This document shows positions 1 through 12,345 of a stretch of 64,000 bases of DNA, piece by piece (position 1 is the first letter of the stretch; each line of letters opens with the position of its first letter). The DNA is taken from assembly GCA_009746045.1 (NCBI GenBank), contig RPFO01000017.1, forward strand, positions 2,917,559 to 2,981,558, read 5' to 3'. The translations under genes were made by a program, and so were the position numbers. This DNA comes from Mesostigma viride (taxonomy: Eukaryota; Streptophyta; Mesostigmatophyceae; Mesostigmatales; Mesostigmataceae). Under the pieces are notes generated by a model. The model had not been told where the DNA came from and did no database searches. It saw only the letters and a list, made by a program, of their open reading frames with translations.

Positions 1-883
1 AGCGACGCGACCTGTGGCCGGAATACCTCCGCCATAAGCAGGACCCCCAGACGCCCAAGGTGTACTGGAGGGGCGGGGACCTGATGATCAACCACAAGAT
101 GTGGACGCCCCCAGCGCGGGCTAGAATAGCAATAGCCCTAGCTTGTATCCATTGGAGCTCACCTTCCCGAGGGGTATGCTCCTGTTTTCTCCCCACGGGC
201 CCCGCGGCCCGTTGCTAGCCAGGGTAGAAGTCCGCAGGTGGAGGTTATTGGTCCTGAGGATAGCCGCTACACTACCGCCTCGTCTGCCATTACAGTAGAG
301 GACAGCTCGGATGAGGATTACATCCCCATCTAGTGCTTAACGGTTGGGGGATGATGCAGACGATATTTGTTTAAACTTTTGTGTAATTATTTTTCTAATG
401 AGATTAGCATAGTACTCCGTGGCATGCCTTTGCGCATGACACGCAAGTACTTACTTAATTACTTATTGGAGTCACTGCCGCTAAGGCAGCCATGCTTAGA
501 ATGTTTGCCTAGCTGTGCCAACATACCTAGTCGATCACGTGCCGCCAACGCACGGTATACAACCAGCCATGGCCTTAGCCTAACTAGTCCTAGTACAGCC
601 ATGCTACGCCCTGGCTATGTTCAGATAACTTGCCCACGCTACTTGTTATATGCCACGCTCACATGGGTCTTAAATTGCACCCACAGTTTAATTGGGCACC
701 GGATCGGTAGCATGTCCTTTTAGCTAGCGCGCCCGAATGCAGCTGTGGCATGCCTTTGGCATGAAGGAGACTGGGCCGGGGTCTCTGCCCTTTCTCCTGT
801 TGTGCACACACAGGGATTAAAAGCACTTCGGTGCTCCGTGACTCCCCAACGGGAGCACGTGTTTAATTAATTAATTAATTAAT
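1..883 (+). mobile_element. LINE family 1, copy A (3' end; cut by the window edge)
   Basis: Positions 3-120 encode the end of a LINE ORF1-like protein (RRDLWPEYLRHKQ, then YWRGGDLM). The same segment recurs at 13911-14031 and near 26587-26720. A shared 3' UTR follows, with a terminal hairpin-like block (agcacttcggtgct, then ccccaacgggagcacg near 818-860). The copy ends in a TTAA-type tail at 861-883, as expected for a non-LTR retrotransposon. A frame-altering change near the stop (gcgcgggctag, versus gcgggctag in copy B) suggests a dead copy. A second element is inserted at 158-464. That it is a LINE is inferred from the ORF1-like C-terminus, simple-repeat tail and 5' truncation of the sister copies. 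Confidence 0.75.
158..464 (+). mobile_element. Nested 5'-truncated retroelement fragment, 7-bp TSD
   Basis: This 307-bp block is absent from the otherwise collinear copy B and is flanked by the direct repeat attggag (151-157 and 465-471). It encodes an acidic C-terminus ending ITVEDSSDEDYIPI before a stop, then an AT-rich UTR and an acttacttaattactt tail. An inverted, diverged copy lies at 11755-12345. It is probably a second retroelement family with an ACTT-type tail. Its coding capacity beyond this tail is not visible. Confidence 0.7.
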
Positions 884-1690
884 GCAGGTCTTCCTACAGA
901 TAGCCACGCGACTCCCGCGGTCTTCATGTCTTTCCTCTCAGACTGCTCTACCTAGTCCTTCCACGGCGTTGGATCGCCATGTGTCCAGGAATAGTTGTCT
1001 CACTGAACATAAAATCAACTGGACAGAAGATGACCTGGTCAGAGAGTCTGCTGGCCATACATTTTATTTCTTGAAATTTCATAGACTAGCAGGGAACATA
1101 AATTCTAAAGATACCCTCTTTGTCGTGCCTAGAAGCACGCACACTACATGATGACCTATGCAATGCACACCCTACTTGACAGTAGGTTGCATGCGTTTAC
1201 TACTGGCATCCAACCCAACCAAGCTACTGCCATCTCAAAGTTTGCAACAACTGCCGTCCCCGGGAATGAAACAAAAACAGGCCGCCATCCTGGTGTCAAA
1301 CCAGTTCTTTGCGACTGAACGGAACCTTCGATCCTGTAATCACTGCAACAAAAAAGCCTCCTTTCACAGGCCCTGCGCGCCCTGCCACGTGCGCTTCGAG
1401 GCCAGGATCATCACCACCATATGCCTGCTGACCCCACCATAGTACCGCCCGAGAACCAAAACACCTCATCCAGTGGGCCGTTGCTAGCGATGTAGCAATG
1501 CTCAGGCAACCTCCAACCACACATCCGGCAAAAAAGCGGGAAGTCCACCCCCTCACGCCGCCAGCTGCCCTTGCACGCACCACGTGATTACCAGTCATGT
1601 TTGTCAGCCCCATACAAAAGCACCGTCCGGGGCAGACTCCCTCTACTCTGCCTTGTTGCAATGCGCCTGAAGGCCCCGTTCAGCCGCCGG
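884..1690. other. Intergenic, no gene recognised
   Basis: This lies between the LINE tail and the stop codon of the membrane-protein gene, and so includes that gene's 3' UTR and terminator on the minus strand. Open frames here are short, lack family resemblance and overlap one another. I see no coding or RNA feature. Confidence 0.5.
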
Positions 1691-4600
1691 TCAATCGACC
1701 TTGGAGCGGGCGTACAGGAGCGTGTCCTTGCTCAGCTGCATGTTGAGGAGGACCGCGGCCTGTGGATGCGAGTCGGGGGGTTGTGGGTGACCAGTGGACA
1801 AGCATGCCCATGAAATGCACGTTGTCAGGAGCTCAGGCATGCCGACACATCGCGTGCACATGCATGTGGGCACAGGACATCTCGCGTGCAAATGCGTGTG
1901 GGCACAGCACACATCGCGTGCACATGCGTGTGGGTACAGGACATTCCACAGCAACGCCTGGAACCAACCCATCGCATGCGTCCAGGACAGGTGCACAGGT
2001 GCATGGCGCTGGTCAACCCTTCCCCAAGCATCACCCAACCTCCTCCTTTGAATGCAGTAAACGAAACCGCCACCAATTTCACATGGGCATGATCTTGCAA
2101 CTTATTCAGGATGCGCACCGGATGTGCAGTACGCAGGCAGGCACCCTATGGGCGTCCGCCCACCAACATCACCCACTCCCTCTGCTGCCCCACAAAAGGA
2201 ACGACACTGGCATCTGCTAAGGAGGCCATGCGCGAAAGCACAAGCACAGGTCCATGCAAGGTGGCAAGCACAAACACATGCAGAAAGAGCAAGAACGGGC
2301 AGGGGAACAAGCACGCGCATGCTCACCCCTGCGAGCGCGGCCACCACAAAGAGCACGGTGACCGTCACCGCCACCACATTGCCCGTGAATTTGTCCGCCT
2401 TTTGTTGCGGCGTCCTGCTGGCACCCGTCTCCTCCAGGTGGCGGCGCAGGGGCATGTCCTCCCCGCCGTCCACCACCAGCAGCTCTGACACCAGGCTCCC
2501 TGGGTTGCGCGTTGAAGGGGAAATGGGTGAGACGGCGATGAGTGGCCAACCACGCAAACAACCATGCAACGGCACACCGCGTGGGTCAGGCATGTGTAGT
2601 GAGAGAATAAAATTAATAAGAAGGATAAATGAGAGGCGGGAACTAGAGAAAAAGTAGGCATTGTGTCCACTGCCAGGTGGGCTAGTAGATTGACTCATTC
2701 AAACGCATATCTCTGCAGAGAGCAGCGCTCTGGCGTCTGCCACGGAATAAAAATCCTATTGCGTGATATGCTAGCCGTGACAGAAAGTCTTATGTGAAAG
2801 AAGTCTAACGTGTACAAGTCTAGTGCGCACGTAACCTGGAGTGCGTGCATGAGTGTGCTGGATCGCATCACCCCAACATCCCAAGCCACACCATCCTCCC
2901 AATTGCCTTGACTTGGCATGTTGCCCGTGACATGTCATCGAAGAAGAAAAAAGGATACCCGGACCCCCATCCAACAATCATCCCGCTCATGTGTGTGTGT
3001 GGGTGGGGGGGGGGAAGCAGAAACAGGATGAAACTTCAGGGACAGCACCGGCCACATGAAAAGGGATCGCACGGCGAGCATGTTACCCACATGACCCAAC
3101 CACCGGTGTATCCAGAACAAATCCCACCAAGCAACCCCTCCACCTCCCTCCACCTCCCAGCATCCCACCCAGGCTCCATGAGGGCAACCCTTCGTCTCAA
3201 GGGTTCACATATTTCATGGCTCTAGCAGCCAAACTAGCAACCCCTCGTCTCAAGGGTTCACATACTTCATCGCACTAGCAGCCAAACTAGCAACCCCTCG
3301 TCTCAAGGGTTCACATACTTCATCGCACTTGCAGCCAAACTAGCAGCCCCTCGTCTCAAGGGTTCACATACTTCATCGCACTTGCAGCCAAACTAGCAAC
3401 CCCTCGTCTCAAGGGTTCTCATACTTCATCGCACTAGCAGCCAAACTAGCAACCCCTCGTCTCAAGGGTTCACATACTTCATCGCACTAGCAGCCAAACT
3501 AGCAACCCTTCGTCTCAAGGGTTCACATACTTCATCGCACTTGCAGCCAAACTAGCAACCCTTCGTCTCAAGGGCTCACATATTTCATGGCTCTAGCAGC
3601 CAATCTAGCAGCAAGCCACGGCCGTACCCTGGTAGACGGAGGACAGCACGTTGGTGATGTGCGCCACGCAGCGCAGCATCACAGCGGACGCGGCCATGCC
3701 CTCCGCGCTGGTGCGTCCGTACTGGGGGAGGACCGCCTGGGCAAAAAGGGCGGTGGCAAGGCGGGTGGGGGAAGGCAAGGCAATGGGGAAACACGGACTT
3801 GACTCAGATTCATGGATGGACTCAACAGATAGACTTGTAATCAGACCCATCCACTGTCAGGACCCAGAGACACCCAAAACATTTGTATCAAGATTACCAC
3901 CTTCATGATGGTATGGTCCTAAGCGGACAAGAATGGGTCGTCACTGCTATAACAGGGAACAGGAGAAATTGGCAGCGTGAGCTGGTGCGAAACCAGCCGC
4001 ACACGACTAAAGCAGAAAGCATGTCAATCAGGGACCCAAGGACCAACCAGCTTCAGAGTCAAATGTCCTGACAGTGAAAAAAGAGAAATGCCACAAGAAG
4101 CAACACATTCTTTCAGACCCCACAAGAAGCCCAGAACACCCTCACTACTGCCTTCACACGACACACGAGCGCGCCGCGTCGAGCCACCAACGCACCTGCG
4201 CGCCGAGCATGTTGGCGGTGAAGATGGTGGGGCCGTAGCCCGCCGCGCTGGCCTCCGTCACGCCGGCCACCGCACGCAGCAGGAAGGCCAGCTCCACCGC
4301 CAGCTCGCGGTCTGCCTCGCGCGACAGGTGGAATGTGGCCGCGTTGGCGTCGTCAATGTCCACCACCATCTGGCCCAGCAGGGGTCCCTGCACGCTTGGC
4401 TTGTACGAGACGCCGATGTGCTGGCCCTGCAGGGGGTAGCGGGGAAAGAGGAAGGAGCCGTGGGGGAGGGGGATGGACCCGGAAGACGGAGAGAGGAAGA
4501 GGGGGGGGGGGGGGAATGCGGGGCAGCGGGCCGCAGCAACGAACACTTCAGGAGCAGGACCCAGGGCAGCAAGCAAGGCAAACTGACACAGACGTCAAGC

Positions 4601-7422
4601 ATCACTCAGGTGCCGTGACGAGCCAACAAGAAGGGGGCAGGGCATCAGGGCGTGACAAGCAGCAGCATGGGCACCAGCAGCAGCCATGGTGGCAGCATCA
4701 CACGATGATCCATTACAGACAACCGCCAGAGGGGGCCAGCAAAGGGGGCCAGCAAATGAAGCCAGTAAATGGGGCGCGCAAAGGGGGCAAGAACGGGGTT
4801 CAGGCAAAGGGGGCAGGCACAAAATGCGGGTAAATCGTGATAACAGAGGGGTCAAGCCAACCGGGATAGCGAGCGGCGCCAGCCAAAAAGGCAGAGTAGC
4901 AGGTTCCGCCGCTGGAGGGGTCTTCATCGCACGGAGTCCCGTTGGAAGGGCCTTGAGAGACGTTCCGGTTCTGCTGGCAAAAAGGCCATGAAAGCAAGCA
5001 AGGAAGCTCTTGCAAGTGTGATCCGCTCACCAGCTCCAAGAGTGCGTGCTCCAGGCACGCAGCGTCACAGGTGGCATCGCCAGAAGACAGCGAGCGCACA
5101 CTGAGGGGGGCCGTGTGGTCCTCGCCACGGGGCTGAGTCAGTACCGCGTCCATCGCAGCAATCGCCGCCACGCCCGCGCCGGGGCCTGATGCCAGCACCA
5201 GCTCGCGGCGCGCACTGGTGGCGCCGCCCATGCCATCGAGGGCCGACGCGACGTCCTCTGGTAGGGGCGGGGGTGGTGGGAGGGAAAGGGAAGAGCGGGA
5301 AGACAGGGATTAAGGTAAGGGGCAGGGGGAGAGGGGGGGGGGGGGATGGTGGCGAGGGAAGGGTGGCTGGGAGCAGGTATTATAAGGAGACCACAGCCGT
5401 GCTCATTTGCGTCTCCAACAAGGGGCACTAGGTGGACAGCGGACAAATGTTGAGAGATGGAATGGAACTCTGGCTGCCGCAAACTTTGTGCGGGCCACAC
5501 TCCTGCTGAATCAAAACCACAGCATTGCCGTCCGCCAACTCCTAACCCCCAGGTCTCCTACTTGCCCACCGTCACCAGACAGCTCCTGATGGGTCCCTCT
5601 CACCCCACCTCGTTCTGCATGATCGATTGCCCTGCCACGTACCTGGATCAATGCCCACCACGCGGATGCTGGAGACGGCCTGCGGGCGTTTGAAGGGGGC
5701 CGGGTTCAGCACGCCCTCCACCTGCGGCATGTGGCGTACATGGGGGGGGAGGTGATGGTCACACAAGGGGCAGCAGGCACGGGTATTACGCTATACTGTA
5801 TACAGTGAATATAACATTATATATTCAGTGATCAGGAAGGCCTTTGGAGCAGGACACAGATGGCACATGGATCAGTCCCCATGGAACACGCAACCCGCAT
5901 GTAGCAGCAGGGCCAGCACCCCTTGGCGTTGTACACAAGGCGTTGTACACACGGCTGTGACTCGTAGTCACAATGCTGTGGAGTGAGCCACAACTCATGA
6001 ACAATTCTGTCTATCGATGTATGCCACGGATGGCATGCATCCACGTGAGCGACAAGTTGCCAGGATAGGGGTAACACACACATTGAGAAGACAGTCCCAA
6101 AGTAGCAGCTAGAGATACCGTGCGCTGTTGCAGTCACTTTACCAATAGCATAGAGATACCGTGCGCTGTTGCAGTCACTTTACCAAATAGCAATTCATAC
6201 GCTGTGACATCCTGTCTCCTGCGACTCAACTTAATCATGGCCTTAACATTGCGAAACGTTGGTGCTTAAGGACTGACGTGGCTGGGGAGTGCCAAAACTG
6301 GCCGACATGCACATACCCCTTGGCCACAGAACCAGTAACTGGCCCAACAAATAGGGCATGCACCATCATGGTGGCCAAGCACCTGCTCAATTCTTTCGCC
6401 CCGTACCTTACAAGCTCTTCCTATTTCCATGGTAAATAAGCTCTGATAAAAAAATTACCTGCGCCATGTGCTTTCAGCACCAGAAGTCAAAGCTTAGAAA
6501 TAGTCTAAGTGGGGGCTTGGTGGGAAGCAATGTCTGCTCAAGTGCAACACTGCGTCACATTAAATGATGGCCAGTGGCGGAGCGCAGAGGCAGCAGGGTG
6601 TTACCATACCATTGATGATGTTGCCGCATCAGTAGAAAGTGGGGAAAGGCCTAACAAGGCGGCGGTGGCAGTCCCTAGGGCGTCCGCCGAAAATACCTGC
6701 CAATCAAACACGATACATCCAGCCACACACAGTACAATGCATTAAATAAAGCCAACGAATCTTGGGAAAAGACAGGTAGACACGTTTCATTTGCTTGGCC
6801 AAACTGGCCGCCATGCCTACATGGCAGGCCACAGCCGAGGTGAGGAGTACGACCAGCCAATCCTCAGCAATGCAAGACAACCAACCATACCTCCCCGAAT
6901 GACTGCACGTCCTTTAAAAACGTGAACTAATACAGCAACGTTGGCGCAAGCGGCAAGTTCCAAGTAACGAAGCAGCATGCCCGCGACAGCCAAACATACA
7001 TTTTCCTTGTCAGAAAGTGGGTTTGGTCTCCGGACGAACCCTCCGTTGAAGCTATCCAGGAAAAAGACAAACGCTGACGACGGGGCAGATGCCGCGCTCT
7101 GCAGGGAGCCATTCAAAAAATAGGAGCACGATAAATGTTTTTGCATATTGAGCACCGACCCTCGTAATCATGGTTGTTTAGAACCATACATAATGAACTT
7201 TGGCACTTGGCGAGAAGCGGCGAAGTACGCGCGTTCCGCAAGGTCGGCCTACTTTTAAGTCCAAACATTTTCATTATAATTACAATGCCCCCTACTTTGT
7301 TGGCCACCAAACCGTACTACCGCGTAAAAAAATTCCCGTCATTGCATCACCACAGCTACCAGGCCTACCTGTGCAACAAGGACCAGGAGACAACAGAAAG
7401 CCGCAACGCTTTTAGCCGCCAT
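1691..7422 (-). CDS. Type I membrane protein of unknown function (plant family, DUF7794-like?), 9 exons
   Basis: Exons in transcription order: 7422-7369, 7098-7000, 6696-6610, 5721-5643, 5257-5031, 4426-4196, 3736-3628, 2499-2327, 1759-1691. All introns are GT-AG, phases match at every junction, and the sum is 1128 nt (375 residues). Exon 1 alone encodes an 18-residue signal peptide (MAAKSVAAFCCLLVLVAQ). A lumenal part follows, with the block VEGVLNPAPFKRP in exon 4. Near the C-terminus there is one transmembrane segment, about residues 336-358, split by the last intron, and then a short tail ending YARSKVD. The arrangement signal peptide, lumenal domain, single C-terminal anchor suggests a secretory-pathway or ER membrane protein. 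From memory, the NP-F-RP block resembles a plant family of unknown function (DUF7794 type); that assignment is tentative. Intron 7 holds a 53-bp minisatellite. It is divergent from the LRR gene. Confidence 0.8.
1846..1950. repeat. Tandem repeat of about 35 bp, 3 copies (last intron of the membrane-protein gene)
   Basis: The unit core is cgcgtgcacatgcgtgtggg followed by cacag. Three diverged copies lie between the penultimate and last exons of the minus-strand gene, close to the final acceptor. Confidence 0.75.
3185..3606. repeat. 53-bp minisatellite, about 8 copies
   Basis: The unit contains ctcgtctcaagggttcacat, then acttcatcgcac and tagcagccaaactagcaacc. The first and last copies share atatttcatggctctagcag, while the inner copies read atacttcatcgcac, so the array ends resemble each other more than the interior. 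It lies in intron 7 of the membrane-protein gene, beginning about 20 bp past the exon 7 donor. Confidence 0.93.
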
Positions 7423-8026
7423 GGCTTCCCCACCCTATCTGCGCAGCTGTATTCCTCCACTAATGCGTCCTCTGCGACTCCGGACGCTACTAAGAAGCCA
7501 TGGACGCACGTAGGTCTCAGAAACACCAAAATGCTAGTGTTGCGACTAATGGCGAAGGGACGTCGACGGTGGCATGCAGTGGTGGATGCCAGGTGAGTTG
7601 AGGGTGAAGTTTACGCGCTACTTCCCTAACTTAAGGCTAGGGGGGGTGGGCTGCCTCCGGCGCGACGCGTCGACAAACTGCCTGAAAGCTTAGGCAGGCG
7701 ACGCGACCTCGAGCGACACAGTGACTGCCCAGTGCCCGCTCGACCGCGACTCGCGAGTCGCGAGACGATAGCGAGCAGCGGAGCGGACGTCACTATCGCG
7801 CGTGTTGGGTAAAGTGATCTCGCTCCTCGCTCCCTCCTGCAAAATATTAGATAAACACACGCAGAGCCGAGGAAATCACTCATCTCGGGGCAGGGCATTC
7901 GGGTTGTGCGACAAGGCGGACGTTGCGGGGGAATCATGAAATGTCGGCCTCGCTGAAAAATGCGATGTATTAGTCAGTGTGGTCGTGATTCGATAATTTG
8001 AACGATATATTTGCCACACATACAAT
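7423..8026. promoter_or_regulatory. Divergent promoter region between the membrane-protein gene and the LRR gene
   Basis: These 604 bp separate two start codons that point away from each other. The region is GC-rich with the near-palindrome gactcgcgagtcgcgagac around 7749-7767. I see no convincing TATA box, so promoter status is inferred from gene arrangement only. Confidence 0.6.
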
Positions 8027-10592
8027 ATGGCGCAGATCATGGCAGTGGCGGCGGTTAGCACTGTTAGGGTGCTTCCCACTTCATCATACCAGGCAAACCT
8101 TGGGAAGCAGTGTACGGCATCTGCCCCCGTGAATTCGTTCAGTTTCCGTGAAAACAAGCGCCCCTTGCTCAGTGATTTGCTGAGTAGTACATTGTGTCTA
8201 AAGCGCGCGAGCCCTCGCCGGTTCCCAGCGCAGGTGAGGGCGTCCGCGGCAGGTACCCCAGCCGAGCCAAGCCCCGCGACAAATGTCGTGCTTCCCGCTG
8301 CAGCTGCTGCCGCGGCGCCCGGCCAGACGACGACCAGCGTTAGCGTAGAACCCGAGGTGGAGGAGTACGAGGAGGAGGGCCCGCCAGTGGGCGCAATTGT
8401 CGTGGGCATCGTGGCGGTCATCGCGGGCATCTACGGCCTCTACGTGCTCGCGAAGAAGTCCCTGCCCGGCATCTCGGAGAAAATGAAGGAGCAGAAGTGG
8501 CGTGGCGAGTCGGAAGCCCGGCTGAACGAGGTCATGAACCAGATCCGCTCCTCCCAGACCGTCGACCTGCACGGCAAGAACCTGGGCGACGAGGGCATCA
8601 GCTACGTGGCGGAAGCTCTCGCGTTCAACGAAATCGCGACGAGCATCGACATCGGGGCCAACGGCATCGGCCCCGCGGGCATGAAGGCCCTGTGTGCTGT
8701 CCTGGAGAACAACCGCGCGCTGACATCCGTCAACATCAGCGGCAACGCGATCGGAGACGAGGGCGCGGCCGCGCTGGCGGACACCCTGTCCAAGCACACC
8801 GTCATCTCGGCGCTCAACATCAGCAGCAACAGCATCGGTGACGCCGGCGCGGCCGCGCTGGCCGAGATGCTCAAGAAGAACACCAACCTGACGCGCCTGG
8901 ACGTCAACAACAACGTGATTGACTACGACGGTTGCGTGGCGCTCGCGGGCGCACTCACCCAGAACTCCTCCCTCGTCCACCTGTCCATGTCGGGCAACTA
9001 CGCGGGGGCCATGGGCGCCAAGGCCTTGGCGGACGCGCTCCCGTCAAACGAGGCGCTCCAGGAGCTCTACTTCAACGGCAACGACATTGGGAACGAGGGC
9101 ACGAAAGCCCTCTGCGAGGGCCTCAAGAAGCACAAGGGCAAGCTGCGCTGGCTGGACATTGGGAACAACCTGATCGGGCTCGAGGGCGCGCAAGCTCTAG
9201 CCGAGTACCTCACGGGCAACCGCTCGCTCATGTGGCTCAACCTGTACATGAACGATGTCGGGGACTATGGCGCGGCCGCCATCTGCAAGGCGCTCAAGAA
9301 GAACAAGAAGCTGTCGTCCATTGACCTGGGAGGCAACAACATCCACTCGGACGGCATGGCCGCGCTCGCCGAGTGCCTGCAGGTGCGGGGCCAGGGATGA
9401 GGTGGTGGGGATGACGCTGACCGCGTGTCAGATTCGTAGGATAAAAGCAGATGTCAAAGGACAATCCAATTGGTTATGGACGGCCATTTCATGGGCAATC
9501 ATGGCAGAACTGGCCATGGTATTCGTGCCCTGGGCAATGCATAGCTAGTCGATGTTGTTCACAACAGTGTTACTACCAGATAGGCAGCAAATGGCGGCAG
9601 GAGCGCTCACCCTTTTTTCTTACCCCGTGTTCTCGTGATTGTCTCACTGTACCAGCAAAGGTGGCACAGGAACTGTCTGCAGGCAGGTCGTCAGCTTATG
9701 GAACCCAATTACCCCTTGACCAGGCTCTGGCCCTCTCTTTCCCCCATCTCCACCCTCCACCCCACCCACCTGAACCTGCATGATTTGAGGGCCATCCACA
9801 GCCAAAGCAATGCCCTCCCTCCCTCCGGCCAGTAGACTCTATGCACTTGTTGTGCGCAACGTTTGTGTTCACGTGGCTGGGTGCCCGTACACCACCTCAC
9901 GTGCTCATGCGCTGCCCACCTCACGCTCATCGTTCTACTCCCCTCCACCGACCCGCATGGTCCCCCTTGCCCAATCTCCTCTCACCTATCATTCCACTCC
10001 TGAATCCCCGCCCACCTCTCCTCCCCCCACTGGCATACTGCACCCCTTCCCGCCCTCTTGGGCCCCTTTTTCTCGTCCCTTAATTCTTGGGCTCCCTCCC
10101 CCCCAATCCCAGGAGAACACGTCGCTGACCACACTGGACTTGGGCTACAACCCGATCGGTTCCGACGGCGCGAAGGCGCTAGCTGAGGCGGTCAAGTTCC
10201 ACGGGAAGGTGGACATGCTGCGGCTTGGCTGGTGCAAGATGGGCAAGGCGGGGGCCGAGGCGATCGCAGAGTCGCTGCGCTATAATTCCACCATCTCCAC
10301 GCTGGACCTGCGGGGGAACATCCTCATGGACGAGGGTGCGCTCGCGTTTGGGCGCACGCTGCGCGTGGCGAACGAGACGCTGACGTCGCTGGACCTGGGG
10401 TACAATGAGATCCGGGACCAGGGCGCGTTTGCGCTGGCGGAGGCGCTGAAGCAGAACACGAACAGCGCGGTCAAGACGCTCATGCTCAACAACAACTACA
10501 TCACCAAGTTTGGCGAGGTCGCGCTCACCGAGGCGGTGGACCTGATCCACGAGATGAGCCCCTCGGGCAAGGAGACGACCATCATCTACTGA
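8027..10592 (+). CDS. Chloroplast-targeted, membrane-anchored leucine-rich-repeat protein (RNase-inhibitor type), 2 exons
   Basis: Exon 1 is 8027-9382 (452 codons) and exon 2 is 10113-10592, joined in phase 0 by a GT-AG intron, for 611 residues. The start at 8027 opens a Ser/Ala/Arg-rich N-terminus with a transit-peptide-like cleavage context (FPAQVRA, about residue 72). An Ala-rich and then acidic linker follows, with one transmembrane helix at about residues 121-141 and a basic KK just after it. The rest is a run of roughly a dozen repeats of about 28 residues, of the form ...L..LDL..N.IGD.GA.ALA..L, the ribonuclease-inhibitor/NLRC3-like class. No NTPase or kinase domain is present. The expected picture is a plastid envelope or thylakoid protein presenting an LRR scaffold for protein-protein contacts. 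Partners and function are unknown, and targeting is inferred from sequence character. Confidence 0.9.
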
Positions 10593-11750
10593 GAAGGTTC
10601 TGTCTCTTTGACCTGCTGAAGGGGAGGGCAGGCACTCGCTGCTGATGGGGGGGAAGGCATCCTCTGCTGACGGGGTGGAGGGTAATGAACATCTACTGCG
10701 GGGGTTGGGGAAGGCGTCATCTCCTGATGGAGGGGGGGGGGGGGCGTCTTGTTGATGTGCTCAGGGGGTGCCAGAAGAATAGCAGGGTTGATCAATGGGG
10801 AGGAGCGAGCCGACCATCACCTACTGAGCAACCACCTATTGAGGCGGTGGGCCGGGGGGGGGGGGGGGGGGTCTGGGGAGGAGCGACTAGAAACTATGGT
10901 GGTGGTGGTGGTGGGTGACGGATATGACCATCCTCTACTTCGAGGGTTGTGGGGGCTTGCTGGCTCTCAGGCTGGCGCTGGGTTTACCGCGTGGATGGTT
11001 CGAGGGACGGGTCAATGAGGAGGTCACTTGAGGTCTGCCTGGCCATACACAGGTGGTGACAGCCATGTCTTCTAAGGCATGAGGCGGGTGGGACCATCAT
11101 ATAACATCGGAAGTAGCTGGGATTCAGTTGCGGGTGTTGGGGGAGCTGCGTGCAATACACCGCGAATGGCAACCTGGTATCCATCCTATCTGTCCCCTTT
11201 TAGTTTGGAACTCCTTTGTCTCCCCTTTGGTTCGGTGACTATGCACATTTGTGACGGGTCCATGGGACAGCACCTGTGGAGCTCGAAAGCTTCCGCTTCA
11301 ATCCCCCCTGCCGCTTTGGCCCTGGGTTGGGCGTGCACAGGGTTCTTAGCAGGAAGCTCAGTAGGTAATGGCCAGCTTAGCAGGCTGGCAGCAACGGATT
11401 ATGGTGGTAGGCACCAGGGGGGATGCCCAGCATTGATCACTAGACCACACAAAAGGCTGGGTGTTGTACTTAGGAAAGCAGACTCTGTTTTTTGCGCTTG
11501 GGTTGGCAAGCTGTATGCCTTAAGTAGGTTTGCTGCCTGTATGGTCGAATAGTCTGTGGACTTGCTAGAACATGTAGAGTCGTGACCCGTTGTCAGTTTA
11601 TTTGCTTTTTTACTTTTCATAGTAATGCTGTAAGTCCTGTTTTTGGAGGAAGTGCAATGGCCCATGCAGGATCAGGCCCACAGTTAATAATGAATACCAA
11701 AGTAAATTAATCATCGATTCACAATTCAAGGAAGAGAAACGAATGCTCAC
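10593..11750. other. LRR-gene 3' flank, G-rich degenerate repeats, no gene
   Basis: From about 10600 to 10930 the plus strand repeats a loose motif (ctactga or ctgatg followed by a G-run), including G-tracts longer than ten at about 10731-10743 and 10855-10870. The remainder to 11750 shows no family-like ORF. It probably contains the 3' UTR of the LRR gene. Confidence 0.5.
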
Positions 11751-11754
11751 ATGC

Positions 11755-12345
11755 ATAGTAAGTAAGTACTTGCGTGTCATGCGCATGGGCATGCCACGGA
11801 GTACTATGCTAATCTCAAATATTAGAAAAATAACTTACACGAAAATTACAAATATCAAGGAGACAACCAGCGCAGGCCAGAAATCGGGAGAATCCGGACC
11901 ATGGTAGCTCGAGCCTGCCGTTATCTTGTCCGCGTGTTCAAGTCGTTCAGGATGATGAAGATGAATGGTGATGGAAATGTGTATCCTTGTGCATTGAAAT
12001 TATGGCTGGCTTACGTGTAGAGCGACTAGATGACCTAGACGGTGGGGCCGGAAACAGCATGCTTGTTACAAATATCGTCTGCATTGATCATGCCCCTACC
12101 ATATAGTCACTAGCTCGAGGGGGATATAATCATCATCTGAGCTGTCCTCCACTGTAATGTCAGACGAGGCGGTAGTGTAGTGGCTATCCAAGCTCGATCA
12201 GGCCCTGCACATGGCAAGAATTAACCTCCACCTAGCTGCGGACTTCTAACCTGATGCATGCTACCATGGGTCGAGGGGCCCGTGGGGAGAAACCACGAGC
12301 ATGCCCCACAGGAAGGTGCTTATCGCAGACGGCGGCTAGCCCATT
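11755..12345 (-). mobile_element. Inverted copy of the 158-464 retroelement, itself interrupted
   Basis: Read on the minus strand, it reproduces the 158-464 sequence: the block encoding the acidic tail (serine/aspartate run, then DDYIP), the AT-rich UTR, and an acttacttac-type tail at about 11760-11770. It is split at 11857-12065 by a younger retroposon with an 11-bp target duplication. Confidence 0.7.
11857..12065 (-). mobile_element. Short retroposon (family R), 209 bp, 11-bp TSD
   Basis: The flanking direct repeat is ttacaaatatc (11846-11856 and 12066-12076). The minus strand starts near caagcatgctgtttccggcc and ends ggttgtctcctt. A near-identical unit lies at 54748-54938 with a different 13-bp TSD. 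Shorter copies at 12958-13005 and 38844-38880 share the same end. A fixed 3' end with variable 5' truncation indicates target-primed retroposition. I see no tRNA-like head, so it may be the 3' tail of a LINE or a SINE of another origin. Confidence 0.8.

Noticed and set aside
3185-3606. CRISPR-like array
   Set aside because: The 53-bp units are contiguous with no unique spacers, and this is eukaryotic intron sequence.
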